The notes below the pieces were generated by a model that ran no database searches, had not been told where the DNA came from, and was given only the letters and a program-made list of their open reading frames with translations. From Citreicella sp. C3M06 (GTDB lineage Bacteria > Pseudomonadota > Alphaproteobacteria > Rhodobacterales > Rhodobacteraceae), in NCBI RefSeq assembly GCF_018860705.1, contig NZ_JAHKQA010000056.1, positions 62,001 through 126,000 of the forward strand: a DNA stretch of 64,000 nucleotides, read 5' to 3'. Below, piece by piece: positions 43,207 to 51,676 of the stretch. The translations under genes and the position numbers were made by a program. How positions within the stretch are numbered: the first letter of the stretch is position 1; the number at the start of each line of letters is the position of its first letter.

Positions 43207-44025
43207 ATGCTGATCGCAGACCTTGGCGACATCCGCCTGCACTACCGCCTTGATGGCCCCGAAGACGGCGCGCCGCTGGTGTTTGCCAATGCGCTGGGAA
43301 CCGACCTGCGGATCTGGGACGGGGTGCTGGCGGCGCTGCCCGATGGGTTGCGGGTGCTGCGCTACGATATGCGCGGCCATGGCCTCAGCGATGCGCCGGA
43401 CGGGCCCTATTCCATGGGCAATCTGGTGCGCGACGTCGAGCGGCTGATGGAGCATGTCGGCATGACGGATGCGGTGTTCGTCGGGCTGTCGATCGGCGGG
43501 ATGGTGGCGCAGGGGCTGGCGGCAAAGCGGCTGGATCTGGTGCGCGCGCTGGTGCTTTCGCATACCGCGTGCAAGATCGGCACGCGGGCGATCTGGGAGG
43601 ATCGCATCGCCGCTGTCGAGGCGAGGGGCCTTGCCGCGATCTCGGGCGGCACGCTCGAAAAATGGCTGGCCCCGGCGTATCGGGCAGCGCCGGACGCGCT
43701 GGCGATCCGCCACATGTTCGAGCGGACCCCGCTGCAGGGATACATCGGCTGCTGCCACGCGATTTCGGGAACCGATTTCATGACGCCGACCTCCGGGCTG
43801 CGCTGCGCCGCGCTTGGCATCGCGGCCTCCAAAGACGGCTCGACCCCGCCCGACCTTGTGCGCGAGACCATCGGGCTGATCCCCGGCGCGCAGTTTCACC
43901 TGATGCGCGGGGCAGGGCATCTGGCCTGCGTGGAAAAGCCCGCTGATTACGCGGCCATTCTTGGGGCGTTTCTGTCTGCGCAAGGCCATGGCGTGCCCCC
44001 GGTCAGCGATCAGCTTGGTATGTAG
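43207..44025 (+). CDS. pcaD: Alpha/beta hydrolase, 3-oxoadipate enol-lactonase type
   Basis: A 272-residue alpha/beta hydrolase. The nucleophile elbow is GLSIGGM (Ser95), the oxyanion region NALGTDLRIWD, and the catalytic His is in GAGHLACVEKPADYAAIL. The overall pattern (MRGHGLSDAPDGPYSMGNLVRDVERLMEH, MFERTPLQGYIGCCHAI) fits PcaD, which opens beta-ketoadipate enol-lactone in protocatechuate and catechol breakdown. The AhpD/CMD-like gene in the window is far away, and no other pca gene is adjacent, so the pathway role is inference. AGGAGAG precedes the ATG. A weak hairpin (CCGGGC at 44035, GCCCGG at 44044, then TTTT) follows. Confidence 0.85.
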   Translation: MLIADLGDIRLHYRLDGPEDGAPLVFANALGTDLRIWDGVLAALPDGLRVLRYDMRGHGLSDAPDGPYSMGNLVRDVERLMEHVGMTDAVFVGLSIGGMVAQGLAAKRLDLVRALVLSHTACKIGTRAIWEDRIAAVEARGLAAISGGTLEKWLAPAYRAAPDALAIRHMFERTPLQGYIGCCHAISGTDFMTPTSGLRCAALGIAASKDGSTPPDLVRETIGLIPGAQFHLMRGAGHLACVEKPADYAAILGAFLSAQGHGVPPVSDQLGM

Positions 44026-44034
44026 GACCCTTCG

Positions 44035-44058
44035 CCGGGCCAAGCCCGGGGTGGTTTT
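44035..44058 (+). terminator. Possible terminator after pcaD
   Basis: CCGGGC (44035-44040), CAA, GCCCGG (44044-44049), then GGTGGTTTT. It has a short 6-bp stem and a late U run. Confidence 0.45.
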
Positions 44059-44139
44059 CGGGATAATGTCGCGGCAGCGCGATCAACCAGCAGAGCTCTT
44101 TACGGGAACCAAAGCGCTTTGCCTTAGGTTGTGCAGGTG

Positions 44140-44163
44140 ATATGCGCTTTTAATATGCGTATA
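44140..44163. promoter_or_regulatory. AT-rich repeats upstream of the ArsR gene
   Basis: ATATGCG occurs at 44140-44146 and again at 44153-44159. The second copy extends into ATATGCGTAT (44153-44162), which is palindromic at 8 of 10 positions. The stretch is markedly AT-rich for this genome. It may be promoter and operator for the autoregulated repressor. Confidence 0.35.
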
Positions 44164-44227
44164 GGTTGCATGTTATTGTTCCAGCCTGACATCGTACATT
44201 ATCAGGACCCGCCAGAAGGTTTCCCCC

Positions 44228-44554
44228 GTGCCCGACTCGACCGTCATTGCCCCGCCCGAACAGATGGCTGCTAACGCCCATGGCGCCACTAGCTTTCTCA
44301 AGACGCTCGCTCATGAGGGGCGACTGATGATCCTGTGCCATCTGGTCACCGGCGAGAAATCGGTGGGCGCGCTCGAAGAGCTGCTCGGCACCCGTCAGGC
44401 GGCGGTGAGCCAGATGCTGGCCCGACTGCGCGAAGAAGAGCTGGTCAGCACACGGCGCGAGGGCAAGACCATTTTCTACAGTCTTGCCAACGAGGATACC
44501 GCCCGGGTCATCGGGTTGCTTCACGAGATCTTCTGCGAAGGAACCGAGCGCTGA
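44228..44554 (+). CDS. ArsR family regulator, SqrR/BigR-like persulfide sensor candidate
   Basis: A 108-residue winged-helix repressor (KTLAHEGRLMILCHLVTGEKSVGALEELLGTRQAAVSQMLARLREEELVSTRREGKTIFYSLA). It has exactly two Cys, Cys37 and Cys103, 66 residues apart. SqrR (Cys41/Cys107) and BigR (Cys42/Cys108) have the same spacing, and there a tetrasulfide link forms on exposure to reactive sulfur. The metal-binding ELCVCD motif of ArsR proper is absent. The start is GTG at 44228 in a leader of low GC. No sulfur-oxidation gene is adjacent; targets may be elsewhere, such as the persulfide-dioxygenase-like gene at 16149. It abuts a convergent acyl-CoA ligase. Confidence 0.85.
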   Translation: MPDSTVIAPPEQMAANAHGATSFLKTLAHEGRLMILCHLVTGEKSVGALEELLGTRQAAVSQMLARLREEELVSTRREGKTIFYSLANEDTARVIGLLHEIFCEGTER

Positions 44555-46435
44555 TCAGGCCTTGGCCCATTCCCAGGGGCGGGTAAAGGCGCCGAGGCAT
44601 TGGCCCACGGCGCCTTCCTCTGCGTCATTGCGGGCGATGCGGGCGACAAGGCCGCGATGCTTGTCGTCGACCACGTCGATGACGCGGGCGGGCAGCCCCG
44701 CCGCGATCAGCGCATCGTCATAGACCCGTGCAATGGCCAGCATACGCAGCGCGGGCTTGAAGATCTTGCCAACGGCGGTCTTCGGCAATTCCGGCAGGAT
44801 CGCAAGGTGCTTGGGCACCGCCGCGCGTTCATGGATATGCACGCGGGCGTGGGCCAGCAGCGCTTCCGGCGTCACATCGGCCCCCTCGCACAGTTCGACA
44901 AAGGCGCAGGGCAATTCCCCGGCGTGGCTGTCCGGTTGGCCGATGGCCCCGGCAAAGGCGACGGCGGGGTGGGCCAGAAGCGCTTCTTCGATCTCGGCGG
45001 GGTCGATGTTGTGCCCGCCGCGGATGATCAGATCCTTGGCGCGGCCGGTGATCCACAGATAGCCGTCCTCATCCAGCCGGCCCAGATCGCCGGTGCGCAG
45101 GTAGATGCCCTGATGGAACAGCTCGCGGTTGCGGTCTTCCTCGGTATAGGTGCTGCCCGGATAGATGCCGGGGCTGGCGACGCAGATCTCACCGATCTCT
45201 CCGAGGGGGCATTCATCGCTACCCTCCGGCCCTTGCTGGACGATCTTCACATGGGTGTAGGGGAAGGGGATGCCAACGGAGCCGACCTTCTTTTCACCTT
45301 CGGGCGGGTTCACCGACACGAGGCAGGTGGCCTCGGTTAGCCCGTAGCCTTCGCAGATGGTGATGCCGCAGGTCGCCTCGAATCGCTTGAACAGTTCCAG
45401 CGGCATCGGGGCCGAGCCCGAGAACGCCATCCTGACCGTCGAGAGATCGGCATTCACCGGGCGCTGCATCAGCGCCGAAACCGCCGTGGGCACGGTGATG
45501 ACAAAGCTGATCTTCCAGCGCTCGCACAGTTTCCAGAAATTGTCGAACACGCCATCGCCGCGATAGCCCGCCGGAGTCGGCAGCACCACATGCGCGCCCG
45601 AACACAGCGCCGCCATCAAGATCACGTGGACAGCAAAGACATGGAACAGCGGCAGCGGGCAGATGATGTTGTCTTTTTCGGAAAACAGCAGCTGGTGGCC
45701 CAGCCATCCGTTGTAGAGCATTCCCGAATACTGGTGCCGCGCCACCTTGGGCATGCCCGTCGTGCCGCCGGTATGGAAATAGGCGGCGACCCGGTCTTGC
45801 TGGCGGTCTTCGAAGGTCGGCGTGGCGGGTTGTTGCGCCATCTCCTTGCGAAAGCATTTGACATCGGCATGCGAGGGCCCGCGCCGGGGGCGCAAAAACG
45901 GCACGATCCAGCGTTTCGGCGCTGTCAGGTAGCGATTGAGATCGACCTCGAGAACGGTGCCCACACGGGGCGCATGGCGGCAGGCCTCGGCAACCTTTTG
46001 CGCCACATCGGTCTTGGGGAAGGGCTTGAGCGTCACCACGACCCGCGCGTCGGATTCGCGCAGGATGGCCGCGATCTGCTCGGGTTCCAGCAGGGGGTTG
46101 ATCGGCAGCACGATCCCCGCCACCGCGCCGCCCAGCAGCGCGGCGACCGCCTCGGTGCAGTTGGGCAGCACATAGGCGATCACGTCGGTTTCGCTGATGC
46201 GCAGGCTGCGAAACAGGTTGGCGGCGCGGGTGGTCTGGCTGTGCAGTTCGGCCCAGCTGAGCGTTTCGGCGGGATCCTTGGGGCCAGAGAGCAGCTGAAA
46301 GCTGATCGCCGGGCGGTCCGGGAACGCCTGTGCAGTGCGTTCAAGCTGGCTGTAGAGGGTCGGCGGCAGGTTGCGCGCCTCCCACGGTTTGTCGGCCTCG
46401 ATGGCATCGCGGTCGGCGATTGACGCGAAACGCAT
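44555..46435 (-). CDS. AMP-dependent acyl-CoA synthetase
   Basis: A 626-residue adenylate-forming ligase. The P-loop is FHTGGTTGMPKVARH, the A5 motif EGYGLTEATCLVS, A7 YLRTGDLGRLDEDGYLWITGRAKDLIIRGGHNIDP-type, and the catalytic Lys is in LPKTAVGKIFKPALR. Medium- to long-chain or aromatic acids are possible substrates. An internal segment (PFLRPRRGPSHADVKCFRKEM) is basic and atypical. GGGAGG precedes the ATG at 46435. Its stop abuts that of the ArsR gene. It is a second CoA ligase in the window, unrelated in operon to the one at 28219. Confidence 0.9.
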   Translation of the reverse strand: MRFASIADRDAIEADKPWEARNLPPTLYSQLERTAQAFPDRPAISFQLLSGPKDPAETLSWAELHSQTTRAANLFRSLRISETDVIAYVLPNCTEAVAALLGGAVAGIVLPINPLLEPEQIAAILRESDARVVVTLKPFPKTDVAQKVAEACRHAPRVGTVLEVDLNRYLTAPKRWIVPFLRPRRGPSHADVKCFRKEMAQQPATPTFEDRQQDRVAAYFHTGGTTGMPKVARHQYSGMLYNGWLGHQLLFSEKDNIICPLPLFHVFAVHVILMAALCSGAHVVLPTPAGYRGDGVFDNFWKLCERWKISFVITVPTAVSALMQRPVNADLSTVRMAFSGSAPMPLELFKRFEATCGITICEGYGLTEATCLVSVNPPEGEKKVGSVGIPFPYTHVKIVQQGPEGSDECPLGEIGEICVASPGIYPGSTYTEEDRNRELFHQGIYLRTGDLGRLDEDGYLWITGRAKDLIIRGGHNIDPAEIEEALLAHPAVAFAGAIGQPDSHAGELPCAFVELCEGADVTPEALLAHARVHIHERAAVPKHLAILPELPKTAVGKIFKPALRMLAIARVYDDALIAAGLPARVIDVVDDKHRGLVARIARNDAEEGAVGQCLGAFTRPWEWAKA

Positions 46436-46564
46436 GGGTCTCCCTCCCTGTCTTGCCCCGGCGGGGCCTCTCTCCTCAAGGGCAGTGTGAAAAGGATCGC
46501 CCGCCCGCGCAAGACTCTGCGACGTAACGACAAGCGCCTTGAAACGCAACGTTTCGCGCGGCGA

Positions 46565-47785
46565 TTAGATCCCCTTGATCGTCCGCCCGGTCTGCCGGAG
46601 AAGACCAGAGTAGTGCAACAGCCCCCATGGCGCGAGCCCGTCGTGCAGTTGCGCCCAGACCTTGCCAAGCGCCAGCGGGTCGAGCTTTGCCGCGCTGCCG
46701 ATTTCGGCAAGGCTGCGCCGCCCGTCGATGGCGGCAAGCGCCGAGGCCGCCTCGCGCGGGAGATGCAATTCGGTCTTGAGCTGGCCCAGTTGCAGGGGCA
46801 GGGGGCGGCGTTGCGCCACGGCCTTGGCCAGCGCCTGCCGCTTGACGCCGCGCAGATGCGGCACCAGCGCCCGGTTCGATGGTTTGGCGATGGTGTCGGG
46901 TGCATCGCTGGGCACCGCGTAGGCGACATGCATGCGGATGGTGCCGCGCAGCTTTTCCGCCACCGCCATCTGCCGCGCCTTGTCCATGCCTTCGGGCACC
47001 GGGGCGAGGCGGGCAAGATCATACATCGCGGGGGCGGTGAAATCCGCCAGCCGCCAGCCGGTGTCCTTCAGCGTTTCAAGCAGTTCGGCCACGCTGTAGG
47101 CCCTGTCCTGCCCGTGCAGCAGCAGATCGTAAAAGCCCGCATCGCTGGCGTGGTGATCGCCAAGGTTGCGGTTGGCGACAAAGGGGTGGCCTTCGGGCAG
47201 TTCGGCGACGATGCGTTTCGCCTGCGCGAGCCGCTGTTCGGGCGGCAACCCGTCGAACAACGCGCTGAACGCGTCCTGCAACGGGTAGACGCCCGAGCGG
47301 CCATAGGGCGCATAGACCATGAAGCCCATGCCGCCGCCCGGTGCCAGCGCCTCGCGCAGCGCGGCAAAGCCGGCGTGCGGGTCGGGCAGGTGGTGCAAGA
47401 CGCCGCAGCAATCGATGTAATCGAACGGGCCGTACTGCGCGGCCTCCAGCAGGCTGCCGGTGTGAAAGGTTATGGTCGTCAGCCCGCGCCGCGCCGCCCG
47501 CGCTTCGGCCACGGCACGCGAGGCGGTAGACAGGTCGATATAGGTGATCTCGGCCTTGGCCCCGGCCATGTCGAGCAGCGTCGCCAGCTGGATCAGCCCG
47601 TCGCCGGTGCCGCCCCCCGCAACCAGCACCCGCAGCGGCGCCGACCAGTCGCGCGCGCCTTGCCACAGGAAGTGATCCATCTCGAACGGGTGCGACGGCG
47701 AGCCGGTGATCAGCCGCAGATCCTCGTCCGCCGGGTCGCGTTCTGGATAGGGGTAGGTTTCGTATTGCTGCTTGACCGTGACCAT
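46565..47785 (-). CDS. Class I SAM-dependent methyltransferase with C-terminal extension
   Basis: A 406-residue protein. The N-terminal QQYETYPYPERDPADED is a family landmark, followed by the SAM-binding motif VLVAGGGTGDGLIQLATLL (about 53-72), acidic IDLS, and a Leu-rich GVLHHLPDPHAGFAALREALAPGG. After residue 300 comes a separate region (AIDGRRSLAEIGSAAKLDPLALGKVWAQLHDGLAPWGLL) that resembles a small winged-helix or PqqD-like domain. The methyl acceptor is unknown. AGGAGG precedes the ATG. It is 59 bases from the DUF1992 gene on the same strand. Confidence 0.85.
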   Translation of the reverse strand: MVTVKQQYETYPYPERDPADEDLRLITGSPSHPFEMDHFLWQGARDWSAPLRVLVAGGGTGDGLIQLATLLDMAGAKAEITYIDLSTASRAVAEARAARRGLTTITFHTGSLLEAAQYGPFDYIDCCGVLHHLPDPHAGFAALREALAPGGGMGFMVYAPYGRSGVYPLQDAFSALFDGLPPEQRLAQAKRIVAELPEGHPFVANRNLGDHHASDAGFYDLLLHGQDRAYSVAELLETLKDTGWRLADFTAPAMYDLARLAPVPEGMDKARQMAVAEKLRGTIRMHVAYAVPSDAPDTIAKPSNRALVPHLRGVKRQALAKAVAQRRPLPLQLGQLKTELHLPREAASALAAIDGRRSLAEIGSAAKLDPLALGKVWAQLHDGLAPWGLLHYSGLLRQTGRTIKGI

Positions 47786-47844
47786 TGCGGGTGCCTCCTG
47801 CTCGGCCCGGACAGTGGCACGCGCGGGGCGGCGGGGACAAGACG

Positions 47845-48147
47845 TCAGGGGCGCTTGCGGGCGATCTCGAAGCGGGCGTCAAGCAGGGCGATGTCTTGCA
47901 TCAGGCGCTTGCGTTCGCTCCGGTCGGCGGTCTCGAGCAGTTCGGCGCGCAGCCGCGACAATTCGCGGTGGATCGCCACCGCCTCGGGCACCGCGCCATT
48001 GTCTTTCAGGATGCGGTTCAGCACCGCGTTCTCGGGGTCATCGCAGGGCGGCAGCGGCTTGCCCGCGCCGGGCAGGTTGTCAAAGGCGCCGTCGCGCTCT
48101 GCCGCCGTGATGCGGGCGTTGATCAGGTCGATCAGAGGGTGATCCAT
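47845..48147 (-). CDS. DUF1992/DnaJ-homologue-28-like domain protein
   Basis: A 100-residue protein with the DUF1992 pattern LIDLINARITAAERDGAFDNLPGAGKPLPP near the N-terminus and two long helices (AVAIHRELSRLRAELLETADRSERKRLMQDIALLDARFEIARKR). In eukaryotes the same domain occurs in DNAJC28. Here there is no J domain. Its function is unknown. The ATG at 48147 is used. Confidence 0.85.
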   Translation of the reverse strand: MDHPLIDLINARITAAERDGAFDNLPGAGKPLPPCDDPENAVLNRILKDNGAVPEAVAIHRELSRLRAELLETADRSERKRLMQDIALLDARFEIARKRP

Positions 48148-48366
48148 CAGCCGTCCCTTTCCGTAAGCGCCGCGATGAGGTTGCGCATGGCGTCAAGAAA
48201 GCCAAGGCGGGGCGGCGTGGTCAAGCCTTTCAGGGAGTTCTGGCAGGGGTCTGCACGCTGCAGGGGCGGTGTGATGCCAGATGCGGGCGCGGCCCACTGG
48301 GCGCCAAGAGGGCGCAGCTTGCAGAAATCTGCGCCGAGGCGCCGAACATCCGGCGCTTGGCAAGTG

Positions 48367-48393
48367 GCTCGGGCGGCGCGGGGCCGCCCGAGC
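48367..48393 (-). terminator. Hairpin after the FKBP gene
   Basis: GCTCGGGCGGC (48367-48377) with GCCGCCCGAGC (48383-48393), loop of 5 bases, immediately after the FKBP stop codon. No U tract follows on the minus strand. Confidence 0.55.
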
Positions 48394-48400
48394 CCGAAGA

Positions 48401-48829
48401 TCAGGCGATCTCGACCAGCTCGATGGCAAAGGTCAGATCCTTGCCGGCAAGCGGGTGATTGGCGTCAAGCGTCACCTCTGTTTCGGTCACTTCGGCGACG
48501 GTCACGTTCATGGTCTGGCCGTTCGGCGTCTGGACCTGAAGCTGCGTGCCAAGGTCGAGCGGGATGTCATCGGGGATTTCTTGGCGCGGCACGGCCTGAC
48601 GACCCTCGGCGTGGACCGGGCCATAGGCTTCTTCCGGGGCGATCTCGACGGTTTTCTTGTCGCCGACGGTCATGCCGGGGATGGCCTTGTCGAGTCCGGG
48701 GATGATCTGACCCGAGCCGACCACGAATTCAAGCGGATCGCGGCCCGCGCTGGAATCGAATGTGGTGCCGTCGTTCAGCGTGCCGGTGTAGTGGATGCGG
48801 ACGGTATCGCCGGTCTTGACCTGCGTCAT
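48401..48829 (-). CDS. FKBP-type peptidyl-prolyl isomerase (SlyD-like)
   Basis: A 142-residue cytoplasmic FKBP. The FK506-fold halves are VKTGDTVRIHYTGTLNDGTTFDSSAGRDPLEF and LTFAIELVEI, with an IF-type insertion (about 65-120, EEAYGPVHAEGRQAVPRQEIPDDI...NVTVAEVTETEVTLDANHPLAGK). That arrangement is SlyD-like: prolyl isomerase plus chaperone flap. The His- and Cys-rich metal tail of E. coli SlyD is absent. The ATG at 48829 with GGAG upstream is used; another ATG 15 bases earlier is possible. It is divergent from the dehalogenase gene. Confidence 0.9.
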   Translation of the reverse strand: MTQVKTGDTVRIHYTGTLNDGTTFDSSAGRDPLEFVVGSGQIIPGLDKAIPGMTVGDKKTVEIAPEEAYGPVHAEGRQAVPRQEIPDDIPLDLGTQLQVQTPNGQTMNVTVAEVTETEVTLDANHPLAGKDLTFAIELVEIA

Positions 48830-48991
48830 GGATGCTCCGTTCATGTCTGGGAATTGCGTGAATGGATGAGGCCGCAAATGCGGGTGCTCATATTTCTCGG
48901 CAATAAGATAGTCCCGCAGGGCGCAAATTGCAAACGGGGGCCTTTCCTGTCCCCGCGCAGCGTGCAAGGCTCGCCCGCAACGGAGGCTATC

Positions 48992-49663
48992 ATGACCATT
49001 ACAACCTGTGTTTTCGACGCGTATGGCACGCTGTTCGACGTTTCCGCCGCCGCCCGCCGCGCGGCGCAGGAGGATGCGGCGCTGGGGCGCTGCTGGCAGA
49101 CGCTGTCCGAAGACTGGCGGCGCAAGCAGCTGGAATACAGCTGGCTGCGGGCGATCACCGGCGACCATGTGGATTTCACCAAGGTCACCGGCGATGCGCT
49201 TGACTGGGCGATGGAGCGGCAGGGCCTGACCGACAAAGGCTTGCGCGGGCGGCTGATGGCGCTTTACCAAGTGCTTGATGCCTATGAAGAGGTGCCCGCG
49301 ATGCTGGCGGCGCTGAAGGCCAAGGGGCTGGGCACGGCGATCCTGTCGAACGGCTCGCCCGAGATGCTGGCGGCGGCGGTGGACAGCGCCGGTATCGGCG
49401 CGCAGCTGGACGCGGTGCTGTCGGTCGAAGAGGTTGGTATCTTCAAGCCCGCCCGCGAAGTCTATGACCTTGTCGGCGCGCGCATGGGCTGCACGCCAGA
49501 GCAGGTGCTGTTCGTGTCGTCCAACGGTTGGGATGCGTCGGGGGCCTCGGGCTATGGCTTTCACACCGCATGGGTCAATCGCGGCAATCTGCCGATGGAT
49601 CGGCTGTCTGCCCGCCCGCGCCACGTTCTGACCGACCTGACCACGATCCCGGAGCTTTGTTGA
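48992..49663 (+). CDS. Haloacid dehalogenase, type II
   Basis: A 223-residue HAD protein. Nucleophile Asp9 is in CVFDAYGTLFDV, motif II Ser in AILSNGSPEML, Lys in GIFKPAREVYDLV and motif III in FVSSNGWDASGASGYGF. The SSNxWDxxGA block is the signature of L-2-haloacid dehalogenases, which replace a 2-halo group by hydroxyl via an ester intermediate. CGGAGG precedes the ATG. Its stop overlaps the start of the hydrolase gene (TGATG), so the two are translationally coupled and may act in sequence. Confidence 0.92.
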   Translation: MTITTCVFDAYGTLFDVSAAARRAAQEDAALGRCWQTLSEDWRRKQLEYSWLRAITGDHVDFTKVTGDALDWAMERQGLTDKGLRGRLMALYQVLDAYEEVPAMLAALKAKGLGTAILSNGSPEMLAAAVDSAGIGAQLDAVLSVEEVGIFKPAREVYDLVGARMGCTPEQVLFVSSNGWDASGASGYGFHTAWVNRGNLPMDRLSARPRHVLTDLTTIPELC

Positions 49664-50484
49664 TGCCGCGTTTCACCACCTCGGACGGGTTGTCGCTGTA
49701 TTATACCGACGAAGGCGAGGGGTTGCCGCTGCTCTGCCTTGCCGGGCTGACCCGCGACGGGCGCGATTTCGACTACGTTGCGTCGCATCTTGGCGGGGTG
49801 CGGCTGATCCGGCTCGATTACCGGGGGCGGGGCCAATCCGATTGGGGCGATCCCGCTGGCTACAACATTCCGGTCGAAGGCCGTGATGCGGTCGAATTGC
49901 TCGATCATCTTGGGATCGAGCGCGCGGCGGTTCTGGGCACCTCGCGCGGCGGGCTGATCGCCATGGTGTTGGCCGCCACGGTCAAGGACCGCCTGCTGGG
50001 CGTGGCGCTGAACGACATCGGCCCCGAGATCGCCGATACCGGGCTGGAGGTGATCAAGGGCTATCTGGGGCGCAATCCGCCGTGGAAGACCTTGGATGAG
50101 GCGGTCGAGAAACGCGCCGCCGCGATGACGGCCTTTGAAGGCGTGCCGCAAAGCCGCTGGCGCGAAGAGGCCGAGAAGTTCTACCGCGAAACCCCCGACG
50201 GGCTGGTGATTACCTATGATCCCAAGCTGCGCGATGCGGTTCTGGGAGACGGTGCCCAGCCGGCGGCGGATCTGTGGCCGCTGTTCGATGCGCTGGCGGG
50301 GATACCGCTGTGCGCGATCCGGGGGGCCAATTCCGACCTGTTGTCGGCGGCAACTTTTGCCGAAATGCAGGCGCGTCGTCCGGATATGATTGCCGTCAAC
50401 GTGCCGGGGCGCGGCCATGTGCCGTTTCTGGACGAGGCTCAATCGCGGGATGCGCTGCGCCGCTGGCTGAAGATGATGGGCTGA
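49663..50484 (+). CDS. Alpha/beta hydrolase
   Basis: A 273-residue alpha/beta-fold hydrolase. The nucleophile elbow is LGTSRGGLIAMV, the Asp/Arg region RLDYRGRGQSDWGDP, and the catalytic His is in VPGRGHVPFLDEAQS. There is no signal peptide. Substrates in the nearest families include lactones and esters. It overlaps the dehalogenase by one base pair of the TGATG junction. Convergent truB follows after 145 bases of hairpin-rich sequence. Confidence 0.88.
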   Translation: MPRFTTSDGLSLYYTDEGEGLPLLCLAGLTRDGRDFDYVASHLGGVRLIRLDYRGRGQSDWGDPAGYNIPVEGRDAVELLDHLGIERAAVLGTSRGGLIAMVLAATVKDRLLGVALNDIGPEIADTGLEVIKGYLGRNPPWKTLDEAVEKRAAAMTAFEGVPQSRWREEAEKFYRETPDGLVITYDPKLRDAVLGDGAQPAADLWPLFDALAGIPLCAIRGANSDLLSAATFAEMQARRPDMIAVNVPGRGHVPFLDEAQSRDALRRWLKMMG

Positions 50485-50552
50485 GAGGGGCGTTTGACCT
50501 TGGTGGCGCAGGATCTTCAGGGGTTCCCCGAGAAGGGAGTGTGACGCCGGTA

Positions 50553-50624
50553 GGCTCAGAGAGCCGAGTCTGGCATGCAAGACCGGTGGGCGCCCAGACG
50601 CCTTGCTAAGGAAGTCTGGGCGCC
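50553..50624. terminator. Hairpins between convergent hydrolase and truB
   Basis: Two hairpins: GGCTC-AGA-GAGCC (50553-50565), and GGCGCCCAGAC (50589-50599) with GTCTGGGCGCC (50614-50624), perfect 11-bp arms with a 14-base loop. There is no U tract on either side. The second ends 5 bases from the truB stop. Confidence 0.55.
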
Positions 50625-50628
50625 GGGA

Positions 50629-51543
50629 TCAGGCGTTGGATTGCGGAACGAAGACGCGGGTCGGGTGCAGCTCTCCGGCCTTGTAGACGCCGACCGCGAC
50701 GGCGCGCCCTTCGAACGAGGCCCAAGCCTCGTCGCCGTATTCCACATCGCCCGGGATCACCATGCCGGGGTTGCCATTGCGCAGCCGCGCGGCGCCCTCG
50801 GGGGTGCATTTCAGTTCTGGCAGATCGACCAGACCGACCTCGAGCGGCAGCAGCCGGGCATCCAGTTCGGGGGTCTTGGCCAGCGCATCGACCTGCTCGA
50901 GCGAGAGTCCGTCGGCGGCGTCGAACGGCCCTGACCACACCCGGCGCAACCGCAGGACATGGCCATGACAGCCCAGCGTTTCGCCCAGATCGCGGGCGAT
51001 GGAGCGCACGTAGCCACCTTTGCCGCAGACCATCTCGAGTTCGACATGATCGGCGTCGGGGCGCGAGACCATCGTCAGCTCTTCGACCCAGAGAGGGCGG
51101 GCGGCGATCTCCATGGTTTCGCCGTCGCGAGCGCGCTTGTAGGCACGCTCGCCGTCGATCTTGACCGCCGAGAATTGCGGCGGCACCTGCAGGATGTCGC
51201 CAACAAAGCCGTGCAGCGCTTCCTTGATGGCGGCATCATCGGGGCGGATATCGCTTTGGGCCTGCAACTCGCCTTCGGCATCATCGGTGTTGGTGCGCTG
51301 GCCGAGGCGCACGATGAAGCGGTAGGCCTTCAGCGCGTCGGTGATATAGGGAACGGTCTTGGTCGCCTCGCCAAGGGCCACCGCCAGAACGCCGGTGGCC
51401 TCGGGATCGAGGGTGCCTGCATGGCCGGCCTTTTTTGCGGCCAGCGCCCAGCGGACCTTGTTGACCACCGAGGTCGAGGTGATTCCGGCCGGTTTGTCGA
51501 CGATCAGCCAGCCGGAAATGTCGCGGCCCTTCTTGCGTGCCAT
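50629..51543 (-). CDS. truB: tRNA pseudouridine(55) synthase
   Basis: A 304-residue TruB that makes pseudouridine 55 in the T-loop of tRNAs. Motifs are [21 protein letters not shown], the catalytic-Asp box [13 protein letters not shown] (Asp46), TYRF-like [19 protein letters not shown], and [13 protein letters not shown]. The C-terminal 70 residues are the PUA-like region. AAGGGG precedes the ATG at 51543; a longer frame extends to 51603. It is 133 bases downstream of metG on the same strand. Confidence 0.96.
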   Translation of the reverse strand: MARKKGRDISGWLIVDKPAGITSTSVVNKVRWALAAKKAGHAGTLDPEATGVLAVALGEATKTVPYITDALKAYRFIVRLGQRTNTDDAEGELQAQSDIRPDDAAIKEALHGFVGDILQVPPQFSAVKIDGERAYKRARDGETMEIAARPLWVEELTMVSRPDADHVELEMVCGKGGYVRSIARDLGETLGCHGHVLRLRRVWSGPFDAADGLSLEQVDALAKTPELDARLLPLEVGLVDLPELKCTPEGAARLRNGNPGMVIPGDVEYGDEAWASFEGRAVAVGVYKAGELHPTRVFVPQSNA

Positions 51544-51610
51544 GCGGTGCGCCCCTTGAGTGATGAGGCGCGCGGGGTAGCAAGCGGTGGCATGGGTTGT
51601 CAATGTTGCA

Positions 51611-51670
51611 AGGGGGGCGCTGCCCCCCGCGCGGGTGCGCTCCCCCCGGGATATTTTGGGCCAGAAGAGG
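51611..51670 (+). repeat. 3'-end repeat element, copy B (diverged) with G/C hairpin
   Basis: A hairpin GGGGGGC-GCT-GCCCCCC (51612-51628) is followed by CTCCCCCCGGGATATTTTGGGCCAGAAGAGG (to 51670). It resembles copies A and C in order (C-rich, GGAG/GGGA, T-rich, GGCnAGA) but is diverged. It fills the gap between truB and the metG stop. Confidence 0.45.
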
Positions 51671-51676
51671 CCGGGG

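Noticed and set aside
41482-44043. 853-codon minus-strand frame opposite the 5'-nucleotidase and pcaD genes
   Set aside because: It crosses a terminator and two real genes. The translation is His/Asp/Arg-rich without a fold signature.
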